Positions 14,376-24,057 of a stretch of 64,000 nucleotides of DNA are shown here, piece after piece. The notes under the pieces were generated by a model, which saw only the letters and a program-made list of their open reading frames with translations, was not told the DNA's origin and made no database searches. How positions within the stretch are numbered: position 1 is the first letter of the stretch; each line of letters begins with the position of its first letter. Source of the stretch: Pontibacter sp. HSC-36F09 (GTDB taxonomy: Bacteria; Bacteroidota; Bacteroidia; Cytophagales; Hymenobacteraceae); NCBI RefSeq assembly GCF_024171605.1, contig NZ_JALKAA010000006.1:1-64000 (forward strand). The letters run 5' to 3'. The position numbers and the translations under genes were made by a program.

Positions 14376-16037
14376 ATGAAAAAAACACTACGATCCTTTG
14401 CAGCCGGCGCCCTGCTGGGCCTCACCCTCCTGAGTAGCTGCAACTCCACTAACTCCGGCGGCGAATCAGTTGACCTGATCGTGTATAACGGCAACGTGTA
14501 CACAGTAAATGATAACTTTGATCAGGCCGAAGCCTTTGCCGTGAAGGACGGTAAGATTGTGGCTGTGGGTACTACCGAAGATATAAGGGCAAGGTATAGT
14601 GCCACCGAAGAACTTGACGCCGAAGGTAAAACCATCTACCCCGGCCTGAATGACGGACACGCCCACTTCTACCGCTACGGTCTTGAACTGCAGTCGGCAG
14701 ATCTGTATGGCACTGGCTCATTTAAAGAAGTGGTGCAGAAAGTAGTGGACCAGCAAAAAGCTTACCCTGAAGCAGACTGGATCACGGGCCGCGGCTGGGA
14801 CCAGAACGACTGGGCGGTGAAGGAATTCCCGACCAAAGACACCCTGGACCAGCTTTTCCCGGATACACCCATTATTCTTACCCGTGTAGACGGCCATGCC
14901 GCCTTGGTAAACCAGAAAGCCTTAGACCTGGCTGGCATTACGCCTCAGACCAGAATGGTGGGTGGCCTGGTTGAAGTGGAAGGTGGCAAAATGACGGGTA
15001 TCCTGGTCGACAATGCCATTGACATGGTGAGTTCCAAAATACCGGCACCCGACGAGCAGGAACAGCGTCAGGCGCTGATCAAGGCTGAGAAAAACTGCTT
15101 TGCCGTAGGCCTCACCTCCGTTGCCGACGCTGGCCTGGACAAATCTACCGTCGACCTGATGGATGCCATGCACAAAAGCGGAGAACTGCAGATGCGCGTG
15201 TACGCCATGATGAATCCGGGCAATGCCAATCAGGACCATTATTTTGCTAACGGCCCATATAAGACCGACCGTCTGAATGTGCGCTCTTTCAAGGTATACT
15301 CTGATGGGGCACTGGGCTCGCGTGGTGCCAGCCTACTCAAGCCTTATAGTGATAAGCACGGGCATTATGGTTTCCTGCTGGCTACAGAACAGGAGTTTCG
15401 TGATCTGGCCGCACTCATGAACCAGCACGGTTTCCAGATGAACACCCACGCCATTGGCGACTCAGCTAACCGTCTGTTACTCGACATCTACGGAGAAGTG
15501 CTGAAAGGTAAGAACGACAAGCGCTGGCGTATAGAGCACGCTCAGATCATCAACCCTGCCGATATGGACAAGTTTGGCAAGTATAGCGTGCTGCCATCCG
15601 TGCAGCCGACACATGCCACTTCGGACATGTACTGGGCCGGAGACCGCCTGGGCAAAGAACGCATCGCACACGCCTACCCTTTCAAGCAGTTGTTGGATCA
15701 GAACGGTTATATCCCGCTTGGCAGTGATTTCCCGGTAGAGGATATCAACCCAATCTTTGGATTCCATGCAGCGGTAGCACGTCAGGATGGGAAGAACTGG
15801 CCGGAAGGTGGCTTCCAGATGGAGAACGCCCTGAGCCGTGAAGAAGCCCTGCGCGGCATGACAATCTGGCCTGCGAAAGCTGCTTTCGAAGAAAATGAAA
15901 AAGGCAGTATCGAGCCCGGCAAGTTTGCTGACTTCATTATCGTGGACCGTGACCTGATGAAAGTACCGAATGACCAGATGCGCGGCCTGCAGGTTCTCCG
16001 CACCTACGTGAACGGCGTGCAGGTATACAAGAAGTAA
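14376..16037 (+). CDS. Amidohydrolase-family lipoprotein (YtcJ-like)
   Basis: The 553-residue protein has a lipoprotein signal peptide with lipobox LLSSC (Cys22). The amidohydrolase family 3 barrel follows: NDGHAHFYRYG gives the HxH metal pair, later His residues lie in MNTHAIGDSANR and RIEHAQI, and LGSDFPVEDINP carries the conserved Asp. PGKFADFIIVDRDL closes the small beta domain. It probably hydrolyses an amide or lactam in the periplasm; the substrate cannot be read from sequence. It follows amn by 8 nt and is likely co-transcribed. Confidence 0.9.
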   Translation: MKKTLRSFAAGALLGLTLLSSCNSTNSGGESVDLIVYNGNVYTVNDNFDQAEAFAVKDGKIVAVGTTEDIRARYSATEELDAEGKTIYPGLNDGHAHFYRYGLELQSADLYGTGSFKEVVQKVVDQQKAYPEADWITGRGWDQNDWAVKEFPTKDTLDQLFPDTPIILTRVDGHAALVNQKALDLAGITPQTRMVGGLVEVEGGKMTGILVDNAIDMVSSKIPAPDEQEQRQALIKAEKNCFAVGLTSVADAGLDKSTVDLMDAMHKSGELQMRVYAMMNPGNANQDHYFANGPYKTDRLNVRSFKVYSDGALGSRGASLLKPYSDKHGHYGFLLATEQEFRDLAALMNQHGFQMNTHAIGDSANRLLLDIYGEVLKGKNDKRWRIEHAQIINPADMDKFGKYSVLPSVQPTHATSDMYWAGDRLGKERIAHAYPFKQLLDQNGYIPLGSDFPVEDINPIFGFHAAVARQDGKNWPEGGFQMENALSREEALRGMTIWPAKAAFEENEKGSIEPGKFADFIIVDRDLMKVPNDQMRGLQVLRTYVNGVQVYKK

Positions 16038-16038
16038 A

Positions 16039-16230
16039 CTGAGTTGAGGAGTTAGAGAATTTGAGAGTTGAGGAGTTAGAAGGTATAGACGACACATTAT
16101 AACGTCATACTATATTGACAAAGTGCTTCAGAGACAGGTATAAAAACTGACCTATCGGAGGAACAGGTCGCGACCTGTCCGAATCGTGCACCAAACAATC
16201 AGCACTTGACAATTAAACCATCAAAACCCA
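16039..16230. repeat. Dispersed intergenic element with a perfect palindrome
   Basis: Directly after the amidohydrolase stop, a purine-rich stretch of GAGTTAGAGA/GAGTTGAGGA units is followed by a palindrome, ACAGGTCGCGACCTGT (16163-16178), and an A-rich tail with AATTAAACCATC. Positions 16163-16192 are identical to the reverse complement of 27845-27874 (30 nt). A looser relative lies at 34238-34440. This looks like a family of non-coding intergenic repeats; two AGGTATA copies lie inside. Confidence 0.65.
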
Positions 16231-16240
16231 ATCTAAAACC

Positions 16241-16272
16241 AGAAGCGGCAGCCCAATCAGGCTGCCGCTTCT
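16241..16272. terminator. Bidirectional hairpin between convergent genes
   Basis: The perfect 13-bp stem AGAAGCGGCAGCC / GGCTGCCGCTTCT with a 6-nt loop sits between the amidohydrolase (plus) and MFS (minus) genes. U-tracts are weak on both sides, so efficiency is uncertain. Confidence 0.65.
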
Positions 16273-16294
16273 AGTTAATGTACTTCCACTATAC

Positions 16295-17626
16295 CTAGCT
16301 AGTTGCGACTGCCTCGGCTTCGCCTTGCGGCTCCAGTGATTTTTTACCTTTAATCAGGGACAGGAAGATCAGGCCAAGGGCGAAGAATACAATCAGTGCG
16401 AGTATGCTGTAGCGCATAGAGCCGGTCACCTGTGCAATAGCGCCGTAGGCCAATGTGCCAAGCATGATGGACACCTTCTCTGTGATATCATAGAAACTGA
16501 AATAGGATGCGTTATCTTTGGTTGTGGCCGGAATCAGTTTGGAGTAAGTGGAGCGGGAAAGGGACTGTATACCTCCCATGACCGATCCTACCACGGCAGC
16601 CAGGACATAAAACTCATAGGCAGTGGTTATAAAATAAGCAGCGATACATATGCCAATCCAAATGATCACAGCGATGATCAAAGCCCTGATGTTGCCATAC
16701 CTGGCAGAAAGAGCAGCAAAGCCGTAAGCACCCGCAATGGCTACCAACTGAATGATCAGGATGGTGATGATCAGGTTGTCACTTGGCAGTTTCAGTTCCT
16801 CTATCCCGAAAATAGTGGCCACATACATGACGGTCTGCACCCCCATGTTAAAGAAGAAATAGGCCAATAGGTAGCGCTTCAGCAGGCGCAGTTCCTTCAC
16901 CTGATTCAGTACTTTTTTGAGCTCCTTCACGCCATTCAACACCCAGCTGCCCTGCGGATTATTCTGATAGACATTGGCAGGCAAGTGGTAGAAGGTATAC
17001 TGCGCAAAGCCAAACCACCAGATTCCGGTTGTCAGGAAAGCAATGCGGGGAGCCAGGCTAGTGTTGTCTGCTGCAATGCCGAACCATCCTGGTTTCAGAA
17101 TCATGGCCAGATTGAAGAGAAGCAAAAGCACGCTGCCCACATACCCCATGGCAAATCCACGGGCACTCAGGCGGTCATACTGGTCTTCGGTAGCGATTTC
17201 GGGCAGGTATGAGTTGTAGAACACGATGCTGCCCGTAAAGCCAATGGACGCCAGCATGAACAGCACCACTGAGATCGAGAACGTTTCCCTGGTAAAAAAG
17301 AACAGGCTGGCACAGGAAATAGAGCCCACGTAGCAGAACAGCTGCATAAAGAGCTTCTTGCGCCCGCTGTAGTCGGCTATGGCCGTCAGAAAGGGGTTCA
17401 TGAGCACGATCAGCAAAAAAGAGCCCGATACCGCATAAGAGAATAGCACGGAGCTTTGAAGCTCTAACCCGAAGAAATTGACCAGGGTAGCGCCCGTTAC
17501 GGGATGCTTGGATACCGCGCTGTAATAGATCGGAAAGATCGTGGAGATAATGACGAGCGAATACACCGAGTTGGCCCAATCATACACGCACCAGGCTCTG
17601 GTAATGGTAGGGTTGTTTTTTTGCAT
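16295..17626 (-). CDS. MFS transporter, UMF1/Atg22-like family
   Basis: The 443-residue protein has about twelve membrane segments. The N-terminal signature RAWCVYDWANSVYSLVI is typical of the UMF1/Atg22 branch, in which fungal Atg22 exports amino acids from the vacuole. GGIQSLSRSTYSKLIP in the second half is the conserved loop of this family, and the cytoplasmic tail is Glu-rich. The transported solute in bacteria is unknown. It follows the helical-repeat protein gene by 25 nt in the same direction, so the two may be co-transcribed. Confidence 0.88.
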   Translation of the reverse strand: MQKNNPTITRAWCVYDWANSVYSLVIISTIFPIYYSAVSKHPVTGATLVNFFGLELQSSVLFSYAVSGSFLLIVLMNPFLTAIADYSGRKKLFMQLFCYVGSISCASLFFFTRETFSISVVLFMLASIGFTGSIVFYNSYLPEIATEDQYDRLSARGFAMGYVGSVLLLLFNLAMILKPGWFGIAADNTSLAPRIAFLTTGIWWFGFAQYTFYHLPANVYQNNPQGSWVLNGVKELKKVLNQVKELRLLKRYLLAYFFFNMGVQTVMYVATIFGIEELKLPSDNLIITILIIQLVAIAGAYGFAALSARYGNIRALIIAVIIWIGICIAAYFITTAYEFYVLAAVVGSVMGGIQSLSRSTYSKLIPATTKDNASYFSFYDITEKVSIMLGTLAYGAIAQVTGSMRYSILALIVFFALGLIFLSLIKGKKSLEPQGEAEAVATS

Positions 17627-17651
17627 AGCTGAAATATAGCAAAATAATTAC

Positions 17652-19160
17652 TCAGCGTGTACGTGCCTTCGTATTCGCTTCTTCTTTTGCCAGAATCTGC
17701 AGAATCAGGTCCCACAAATGCTCGTAAGGCACAATCTCGATCTCAGCATAAGCATCTCCGGGAGCGGGCGTGTCCAGTAGCTTTTTATAAAGCGATTCGC
17801 CTTTCGTCCGACAAACCTCCGCATCGTAGTCTTCGGTTACAGTTAGCACCAGTAGTTTCAAGAAGAGCTTACTGCGTAAACTGAAGGCATCTTTCAAGTG
17901 TGTGGAGACATACTTCTTAATGCTTTCGATGCGGTATAGCAGCGCTTCGGTTTCCCCTTTTTCAAGCAAATAGATAAATTGCAGCGTGAGGATGGCTACG
18001 TTGAAACCTAGTTTATCCTTGCTGTACTCAGGCAGCGACAGCAGGTAAGGGTTGTTAGCCTCTCCTTCCGGGACAGTTGCCTGCGGGTATACCAGCCTGA
18101 AATACGAACGATACAGCATCCAGCGTTCTTTGGCGATAGTCGGTATCGTTTGTAAAGCGCTGTTTTCAATCACTTGTCGTAGCAGTAAGTCTCCCAAACC
18201 ATATCTGCGTGCATGCACTGCCAACAGAAAATAGTTTTCCATATAGGCGAACCAGTTTCGGGTGGAGGGCTGGTAGAGTTCCATGTTTTCCTGTGCATAC
18301 ATTAACCCATCGCTTAGCTGTTTTGCCCTTAAGTGAGCGTATACCATGATGAAGTTATTGTAAGTCAGATCGAAACGATGCGCATTAATTTTGTTCTGCT
18401 CTACCAACCGGAGAGCGTCTATGGTTATCGCAATAATATCCTTGAAGTTACCTTCTAGTTCATGGTACCAGATATAGGTTCTGTAATAGGCATAGTATGC
18501 GCTGAATGTGGCTGATTCCTCCCAGAGCTTTTCCAACTGTTCTATAAGGAGTGGTAGCTGCGGCAAAAATTCCTTTCTGGTCTTAGTTGATTTGCGAAGT
18601 TGCATGTTGATGTTCTGAAACAAGGAAATTGCTTCTCGCTCCTTGATATAACTTTGCATCGTCATTTTCAACTCTTCCTGAGCTGCAGTAAACTTTTTGA
18701 TTAACCCCTGCTCTGCATAGCTAAGGGTAAGCAATTCAAGTGAGTAAACTTTCAAGTCAATAAAATCAAACTCTTGGGCTACTGCCAGTGCCTTATTGGC
18801 TAAACTAATCACCAGATCAAATTCGTAGCGCGCGCGCACAATATTGGCCTGATAGATAATACTGTTACACTGTATTTCCTTTTGACGTACAAAGTTTGTT
18901 GTAACTTTCTCGGCATTTACATAGTTCAGCTCATTAAAGAGCTTCTTCTTAACCCGATGCTTTAGCATTTTATACCTTACATCGTTGGGATTGGTATTAT
19001 AAAGATCTTTTGCCGCCTGCTCATCCGAAGTGTATTGACCAAGCTCTATCCCTTTGATGAATTTCTTCTCTTTTATACTCTGCTTCGGTACATTGAGCAA
19101 CGCAGTTTCTGCCTGACTACAGGAAAGAACTATCTCTATCAGTTTTTTAATTTCTTTCAT
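17652..19160 (-). CDS. Large helical-repeat (TPR-like) cytoplasmic protein, function unknown
   Basis: The 502-residue protein lacks a signal peptide and membrane segments. It appears all-helical, with TPR-like pairs such as ARYEFDLVISLANKALAVAQ and LEGNFKDIIAITIDALRLVEQ and alternating aromatic/Leu positions along its length. I see no DNA-binding or catalytic domain. In architecture it recalls intracellular peptide-binding helical-repeat proteins, but that is only analogy. I place the start at the ATG at 19160 and not at the GTG four codons upstream. It is divergent from a small ORF and an oligopeptide importer. Its codon use is more AT-rich than the core genes. Confidence 0.7.
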   Translation of the reverse strand: MKEIKKLIEIVLSCSQAETALLNVPKQSIKEKKFIKGIELGQYTSDEQAAKDLYNTNPNDVRYKMLKHRVKKKLFNELNYVNAEKVTTNFVRQKEIQCNSIIYQANIVRARYEFDLVISLANKALAVAQEFDFIDLKVYSLELLTLSYAEQGLIKKFTAAQEELKMTMQSYIKEREAISLFQNINMQLRKSTKTRKEFLPQLPLLIEQLEKLWEESATFSAYYAYYRTYIWYHELEGNFKDIIAITIDALRLVEQNKINAHRFDLTYNNFIMVYAHLRAKQLSDGLMYAQENMELYQPSTRNWFAYMENYFLLAVHARRYGLGDLLLRQVIENSALQTIPTIAKERWMLYRSYFRLVYPQATVPEGEANNPYLLSLPEYSKDKLGFNVAILTLQFIYLLEKGETEALLYRIESIKKYVSTHLKDAFSLRSKLFLKLLVLTVTEDYDAEVCRTKGESLYKKLLDTPAPGDAYAEIEIVPYEHLWDLILQILAKEEANTKARTR

Positions 19161-19470
19161 GCAAAAGATCACCTAAAAGTTCTATATATTAGAAACCAAA
19201 TAGCCCCCAGAGCGTTTATGAAGGGCCATCTGCTGCAAATTTCTGTCTATTTCAGGGGTCAGATAACGCTCAAATGTTACTTTTTGCAAATACATTAGAT
19301 AGCAATATATGAATATTAAACACTAAATCAATAGTTTTATATAATTTATAATTTTAATTATAATAAAAATTATAATATTGATAGTTACCTTTATATAAAA
19401 ACTTTCTTTTCTTTCCATTTCTTCTGTGTGAATCTTTGTTACACTATAAACCGATTTAACCCTAGAAACC
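19161..19470. promoter_or_regulatory. Very AT-rich divergent regulatory region
   Basis: These 310 bp separate the helical-repeat gene (minus) from the small ORF at 19471 (plus). Positions 19300-19400 are almost entirely A/T, with partly palindromic ATAATTTTAATTATAAT runs. Positions 19276-19296 (GTTACTTTTTGCAAATA plus CATT) match 24058-24078, upstream of the second small ORF, at 19 of 21 positions. No canonical TAnnTTTG box is placed convincingly. No gene is seen. Confidence 0.5.
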
Positions 19471-19653
19471 ATGGCAACTATCATCATCACAATCGTTCTG
19501 AACGTTCTTCTTGGTAACCCAACCACAGACGCTACTAAGGATCAGAACATCCAAACAACCACTGCAGAAACTACTACAACCACAACAGCGTTACCCGGTG
19601 ATGTAATGAACGCCATGGGTGGTTCCGGCACTTGGACTAACATCGAGAAATAG
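19471..19653 (+). CDS. Small 60-residue protein, Thr-rich, possible peptide precursor
   Basis: The 60-residue product starts with a short hydrophobic stretch (residues 2-14, MATIIITIVLNVLLG). It continues with a Thr-rich linker (28-38) and ends in LPGDVMNAMGGSGTWTNIEK. The codons are those favoured by the highly expressed genes here (AACCCA, ATCATCATC, GGTGGT), and there is an upstream regulatory region, so I think it is translated. It precedes the peptide-importer genes by 81 nt. It could be a secreted peptide, a signal or RiPP-like precursor, or a small membrane-associated protein. I do not recognise a family. Confidence 0.5.
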   Translation: MATIIITIVLNVLLGNPTTDATKDQNIQTTTAETTTTTTALPGDVMNAMGGSGTWTNIEK

Positions 19654-19733
19654 GCATTAGAGCTTTTCTTGAGAATTGCTTCATTTTCCCTATATTGCCA
19701 TTGCCTGATTTTGGCCAAGGGGCACGATACATA

Positions 19734-21458
19734 ATGCGGAGAACTCAAGCATTTCTATTTTTCTTACTTCTACTACTACTAAATTTTTGCGGTCAGCCGG
19801 TCCGACAGCCTGATGAGGTACGCCTGCGTCTAGCTATAGACCCAGGGAGCCTAAGCCCCATTGGCTATACCTCGCAGGAAGCACTGCAGATAATTAATCT
19901 GCTTTACCAAAGCCTGTTGACTGTAGATCTTGAAGATAACACACTGAAGCCAGGCCTTGCCTCCGCTTTTCCGGAAGTGGAGCGCAAGGACTCGCTTACT
20001 TTTTTTCACTACCAGCTTCGCCCTGAAGCCGAGTGGCCTAATGGGAGCCCCGTTACTGCACAAGACGTTGCTTTCACCCTGAAGGTGCTTAAATCTCCTT
20101 TCATCCGAAATGAGAATATCCGTTCACAGCTGGAGTTTATAAAGGACATACAACTCGATCCGTCTGACCCCGGCAGATTTACACTGGTTTGCCAAGGCTA
20201 CACGCCCGAAATGCAACTGCTAACCGGCGACTTCTTTATCCTGCCCTCCTATCTCCTGGATCCGCAACAGGCGTTCACTTCTATCACTTTGTCTGCCTTA
20301 TCCACGGCTGACAGCAGTCAATATAACACAGACCGTACAAGAGCTGTGGCTGAACGGTGTAACAAGCTGGGCTCACCGGAAAGCAAGGATATCTCACAGG
20401 GAAGTGCCGGCTACCAACTAGCCGAATGGGCTACGGGGCAGTACATCGTGCTGAAGCAAAAGGAAAACTGGTGGGGGAAAAACACGGCAAGCGCTGCCAG
20501 CTACCTTAATGCCAACCCTGAGCAGATCAATTTTCAGATTATACCTGACAATACCACCGCACTCCTGGCCCTTAAAAACGCACAGCTCGATGTCCTGGAC
20601 AACATTCCAGTCAACGAATTCGATCAGCTCCGGCAGGATGAAAACTTCCTGAAAAACTACGACCTCCATACGCCGCATGGTTATGATCTGATCTACGCTG
20701 CCATCAATTCGCGTAAACCTACGTTCCGCGACAAGCGCACACGTCGGGCCATCTCCCACCTGCTGGATGTACCGGGTATGATCCGGGTGAGCCAGCAGTC
20801 GTACGCGACACCGACGGTAGGCCCTATACCTCCTGACAGGAAAGACCTGTATCATCCGCAATTGCAGCCACGCAATTTTGACCCCGCACAGGCCACCGCC
20901 TTGCTGAAAGCTGCCGGTTGGATACAGGAGCAAAAAGGCTGGTACCGGAATAGTAACGGCCAGAGGGAAGACCTGCGCATTGAATTACTCTACAGAGCCG
21001 GCAACACGGCGTATGAGCAAATGGCTCTTATCTTTCAGCAACATGCCGGCAAAGCCGGTATACCTGTTACTTTGCTTCCGCTAGAGGGAAACGTTTATAG
21101 CCAAAGGATAGACCAACGGGACTACGACATGCACTTCAGAGGCATCTCGGGTAATCCGTTTGTTTTCAATTTTAAGCCGCTTTTTCACACAAGTTTTGCC
21201 GGACCGGGCGGGCTTAACACTACAGGCTTTGGTACGCCTGAAAGCGACCAACTCCTAAACCAGATCAACGAAGCCGAAAGCGAAGCGGAGAAGGCCCTGC
21301 TCCTGCACCGGCTACAGGAAATCATACAGGAGGAAGCAGCCTTTCTGCCGCTCTATTTCAGAAAAGAGCGGATTGCTATACACAGCAGATTCACTAATAC
21401 CAAGGTGTCGGGCGTGCGCCCTTATTACGACCTGAGTTCGTTTATGCTTAAGCCTTAA
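19734..21458 (+). CDS. Oligopeptide-type ABC transporter substrate-binding lipoprotein
   Basis: The 574-residue family 5 solute-binding protein (DppA/OppA-like) has a hydrophobic signal ending in LLNFCGQ. Cys21 is the likely lipid anchor, although the lipobox is unusual. Family features include LYQSLLTVD, LRPEAEWPNGSPVTAQDVAFTLK, the FRDKRTRRAISHLLD region and AAGWIQEQKGWYR. It should capture a peptide or similar ligand outside the inner membrane and deliver it to the two permeases immediately downstream. The start is the ATG at 19734, where the signal peptide begins. The first permease follows 7 nt after the stop. Confidence 0.9.
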   Translation: MRRTQAFLFFLLLLLLNFCGQPVRQPDEVRLRLAIDPGSLSPIGYTSQEALQIINLLYQSLLTVDLEDNTLKPGLASAFPEVERKDSLTFFHYQLRPEAEWPNGSPVTAQDVAFTLKVLKSPFIRNENIRSQLEFIKDIQLDPSDPGRFTLVCQGYTPEMQLLTGDFFILPSYLLDPQQAFTSITLSALSTADSSQYNTDRTRAVAERCNKLGSPESKDISQGSAGYQLAEWATGQYIVLKQKENWWGKNTASAASYLNANPEQINFQIIPDNTTALLALKNAQLDVLDNIPVNEFDQLRQDENFLKNYDLHTPHGYDLIYAAINSRKPTFRDKRTRRAISHLLDVPGMIRVSQQSYATPTVGPIPPDRKDLYHPQLQPRNFDPAQATALLKAAGWIQEQKGWYRNSNGQREDLRIELLYRAGNTAYEQMALIFQQHAGKAGIPVTLLPLEGNVYSQRIDQRDYDMHFRGISGNPFVFNFKPLFHTSFAGPGGLNTTGFGTPESDQLLNQINEAESEAEKALLLHRLQEIIQEEAAFLPLYFRKERIAIHSRFTNTKVSGVRPYYDLSSFMLKP

Positions 21459-21465
21459 CCGTGCC

Positions 21466-22848
21466 ATGGCCAATTTTGTATTCAGGCGGCTGCTCCTGGC
21501 TATCCCTACAATTTGGTTCATTGCATCGGCCATCTTTATATTGAGCAAGCTGATGCCCGGCGCATTTGGGAGCGCCTACCTGGCACAGCAAGAAGCCGGC
21601 TACTACAGCCGCAGCGATGCCGCCTCGCGCGACCACAGCTACCGGCAGTTTTTAAAGATCACTGGGCAGGACCTGCCGCTCTTCTATTTCAGCGTTACAT
21701 CTGCCGCCTTACCCGACACCCTGCACCGCGTTTTCCCGGAGCGTGACCGTGCCTTCCTCAAAAAACTTTCCTGGCAGTATGGCGATCCGGAAGCAGCCAC
21801 CCTGTTTTTCCGAAGCCTGAAGACGTTTGAGGCAAGCCTATCTGAGTCGGAGCGCCAAAAGGTGCAGGAACACCTAATTAGAATCTATAGTCACAAAGAC
21901 GCTGCCGAACTTCAGCAGGCTACGACAGGTATAGCAACGCAACTGTCCGCGACCAGGCTTTCTCATAGCCAGATGCTAGAAAACAGTGAACGTTTACTGT
22001 CGCAGTCTCAGGGCTATACCTATCTTCTGCCATCGCTGCAGTGGCATGGCACTCAAAGCCAATACCACCGTTGGCTATCAGGTTTACTCCAGGGTAGTCT
22101 GGGTACTTCGCTACGGGATGGACGTCCTGTGGCTACAGTACTGGGCGAAGCGATTGGAAACACCTGGTGGCTGCTGCTGGTGAGTATGTTATTTGCCACT
22201 CTGCTGGCTATGGAACTGGCCATCCTAATGGTACGCCGCTCAGGGCGTATCTGGCGCAGCACGTTCCTTCCTTCCCTTTTCCTGCTGGATAGCGTTCCGC
22301 TCTTTGTGCTGGCCATGCTTCTGCTGGTACTGTTGGCAAATCCGGCTTTTTTACAGCTCTTCCCGGTATACGGTATGGGTTATTACAATTCCTTCGACCA
22401 GAGTTGGGTAGCGCAGCTCAGTCAATGGCTGCAGTTTATGGCGCTCCCTATGCTCTGCCTGGTGCTGGCCAATTTACCTTACCTCACCAATCAGTTTTAT
22501 CAGGCGCTGGCGGCGGTGGCTGGCCAGGACTACATCCGCACAGCCCGTGCAAAGGGCCTTTCCGAGCATCGCGTCATTCGCCGTCACATGCTGCGCAATG
22601 CACTGCTTCCTGTTATCACCCTGCTGTCAGATTTTCTGCCTGCCCTGGTCGCGGGGGCCGTTATCATCGAAACTATTTTTGCTATACCTGGCGTGGGCCG
22701 GTTGCTCATTGATGCGGTGCTGGCGCGCGACTACCCCGTCATCATGGGCATCGTGGTGAAAGTGGCCATATTCAGGCTGTTGTCGCACCTGCTCTCTGAC
22801 CTGCTATACGCTCTGGCCGATCCACGCATACGCTCGCACGCAGCATGA
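21466..22848 (+). CDS. DppB-like ABC permease with a large extracytoplasmic insertion
   Basis: The 460-residue inner-membrane permease has a first membrane segment at about 12-30. An unusually long soluble region follows (about 35-210), then five further segments (about 228-460). The cytoplasmic EAA loop is AGQDYIRTARAKGLSEHRVIRRHM, which docks the ATPase. Typical DppB/OppB proteins have about 310-340 residues, so some 130 extra residues lie between segments 1 and 2. It overlaps the next permease gene by 4 nt (ATGA). Confidence 0.88.
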   Translation: MANFVFRRLLLAIPTIWFIASAIFILSKLMPGAFGSAYLAQQEAGYYSRSDAASRDHSYRQFLKITGQDLPLFYFSVTSAALPDTLHRVFPERDRAFLKKLSWQYGDPEAATLFFRSLKTFEASLSESERQKVQEHLIRIYSHKDAAELQQATTGIATQLSATRLSHSQMLENSERLLSQSQGYTYLLPSLQWHGTQSQYHRWLSGLLQGSLGTSLRDGRPVATVLGEAIGNTWWLLLVSMLFATLLAMELAILMVRRSGRIWRSTFLPSLFLLDSVPLFVLAMLLLVLLANPAFLQLFPVYGMGYYNSFDQSWVAQLSQWLQFMALPMLCLVLANLPYLTNQFYQALAAVAGQDYIRTARAKGLSEHRVIRRHMLRNALLPVITLLSDFLPALVAGAVIIETIFAIPGVGRLLIDAVLARDYPVIMGIVVKVAIFRLLSHLLSDLLYALADPRIRSHAA

Positions 22849-23930
22849 AGAACCTGTGGCACATAGCGCGTGCTTTATGGCAAACGACACCGGCCTTCCG
22901 ACTGGCCTTGCTATACCTTGTGTTGCTGGCAGCTGTCGCTTTGGCGCTGCCCTGGCTCCCGCTTGCCTATGGTCCAAACGAACTGGACCTGGAGCAAATT
23001 TACCAGGCGCCTTTCGGTTGGAATACTGAGACGGACAAATCCCAGCACTGGCTTGGAACAGATGGTTTAGGGCGAGATGTGCTGTCAAATGTACTATATG
23101 GCGCCCGCACAGCATTTGCTATCAGTTTACCTGTCATGACACTAGCCAGCCTGATTGGCCTGACGCTCGGAGCCATGGCAGGGCTTTATGGCAACCGCCG
23201 CCTATACCTGAGCCGGGCCCTGGTGGCAGCTTTGCTTTTCGCATTGTTACCTTTCGCCTATTACGGTCTCTACCTCCCGACATTACTCTTCAGTCAGGGC
23301 GCTGACTACGCTGATTTCTTCCTGACAGGCATAGCAGCTGTCATATTCAGCTTACTTGTGGTAGTCACCTTAACGCCACTTTTTAAACGACTCACATTCC
23401 TCCATAAAAAGACTCCGTTCCCAACTGACGAACTGCTGTTAAGATTGATTGAAGTGCAGACAAGTATTCCGAGGCTAGTGCTAATACTTGTGTTGGCAGC
23501 TATCGTACCTCCTACTCTGCTGGCTTTGTCTATCTTGCTGGTGCTTACCTTCTGGACGGGAACGGCGCGCCTGGCGAGAGCAGAAATGCTGCGAATCAGG
23601 GAGCTACCGTTTTTTGAGGCAGCGACCAGCCTGGGGTATACGCAAAGGCGCCTCTTGTTTCGCCATGCGCTTCCGCACCTGCTGGGGCCGGTGCTGGTTG
23701 CATTTTCTTTTGGTTTAGCTGGTTTGCTGATGCTGGAGTCGACGCTTTCCTTCCTGAACATTGGCGTGAGCACCGACCTGGTTAGCTGGGGAAGAATGAT
23801 TGCAGGTATACGCACCAATACGGCTGCTTGGTGGCTCGTCGCTATACCTGGTGCCATACTCTCGCTGACCGTGCTGGCCTTGCAGACTGTCAGTTATTAT
23901 GTGCTGCGTTCTTTACAATATAAAAAGTAA
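22845..23930 (+). CDS. DppC-like ABC permease
   Basis: The 361-residue second permease has five or six membrane segments. QHWLGTDGLGRDVLSNVLYGAR is the N-terminal motif of OppC/DppC proteins, and FFEAATSLGYTQRRLLFRH is the EAA loop. It forms the translocation channel with the preceding permease. No ATP-binding subunit (DppD/F) follows, so the ATPases must be encoded elsewhere or shared. An AT-rich intergenic region separates it from the small ORF at 24144. Confidence 0.9.
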   Translation: MKNLWHIARALWQTTPAFRLALLYLVLLAAVALALPWLPLAYGPNELDLEQIYQAPFGWNTETDKSQHWLGTDGLGRDVLSNVLYGARTAFAISLPVMTLASLIGLTLGAMAGLYGNRRLYLSRALVAALLFALLPFAYYGLYLPTLLFSQGADYADFFLTGIAAVIFSLLVVVTLTPLFKRLTFLHKKTPFPTDELLLRLIEVQTSIPRLVLILVLAAIVPPTLLALSILLVLTFWTGTARLARAEMLRIRELPFFEAATSLGYTQRRLLFRHALPHLLGPVLVAFSFGLAGLLMLESTLSFLNIGVSTDLVSWGRMIAGIRTNTAAWWLVAIPGAILSLTVLALQTVSYYVLRSLQYKK

Positions 23931-24057
23931 TTAACTTTTGTTACCTTTTAGCATATTTCGTCAACACCCCCCTGTCGCAGAAGCTGTATAGTCAAATAAA
24001 GTCTGCCTATTGCTTATATAAAATTATTATTTTATATATAGACATCATATAATACAA

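Noticed and set aside
17652..19160. RRNPP-type transcription regulator
   Set aside because: The helical repeats recall such receptors, but no helix-turn-helix domain is visible at the N-terminus, so only a general helical-repeat call is made.
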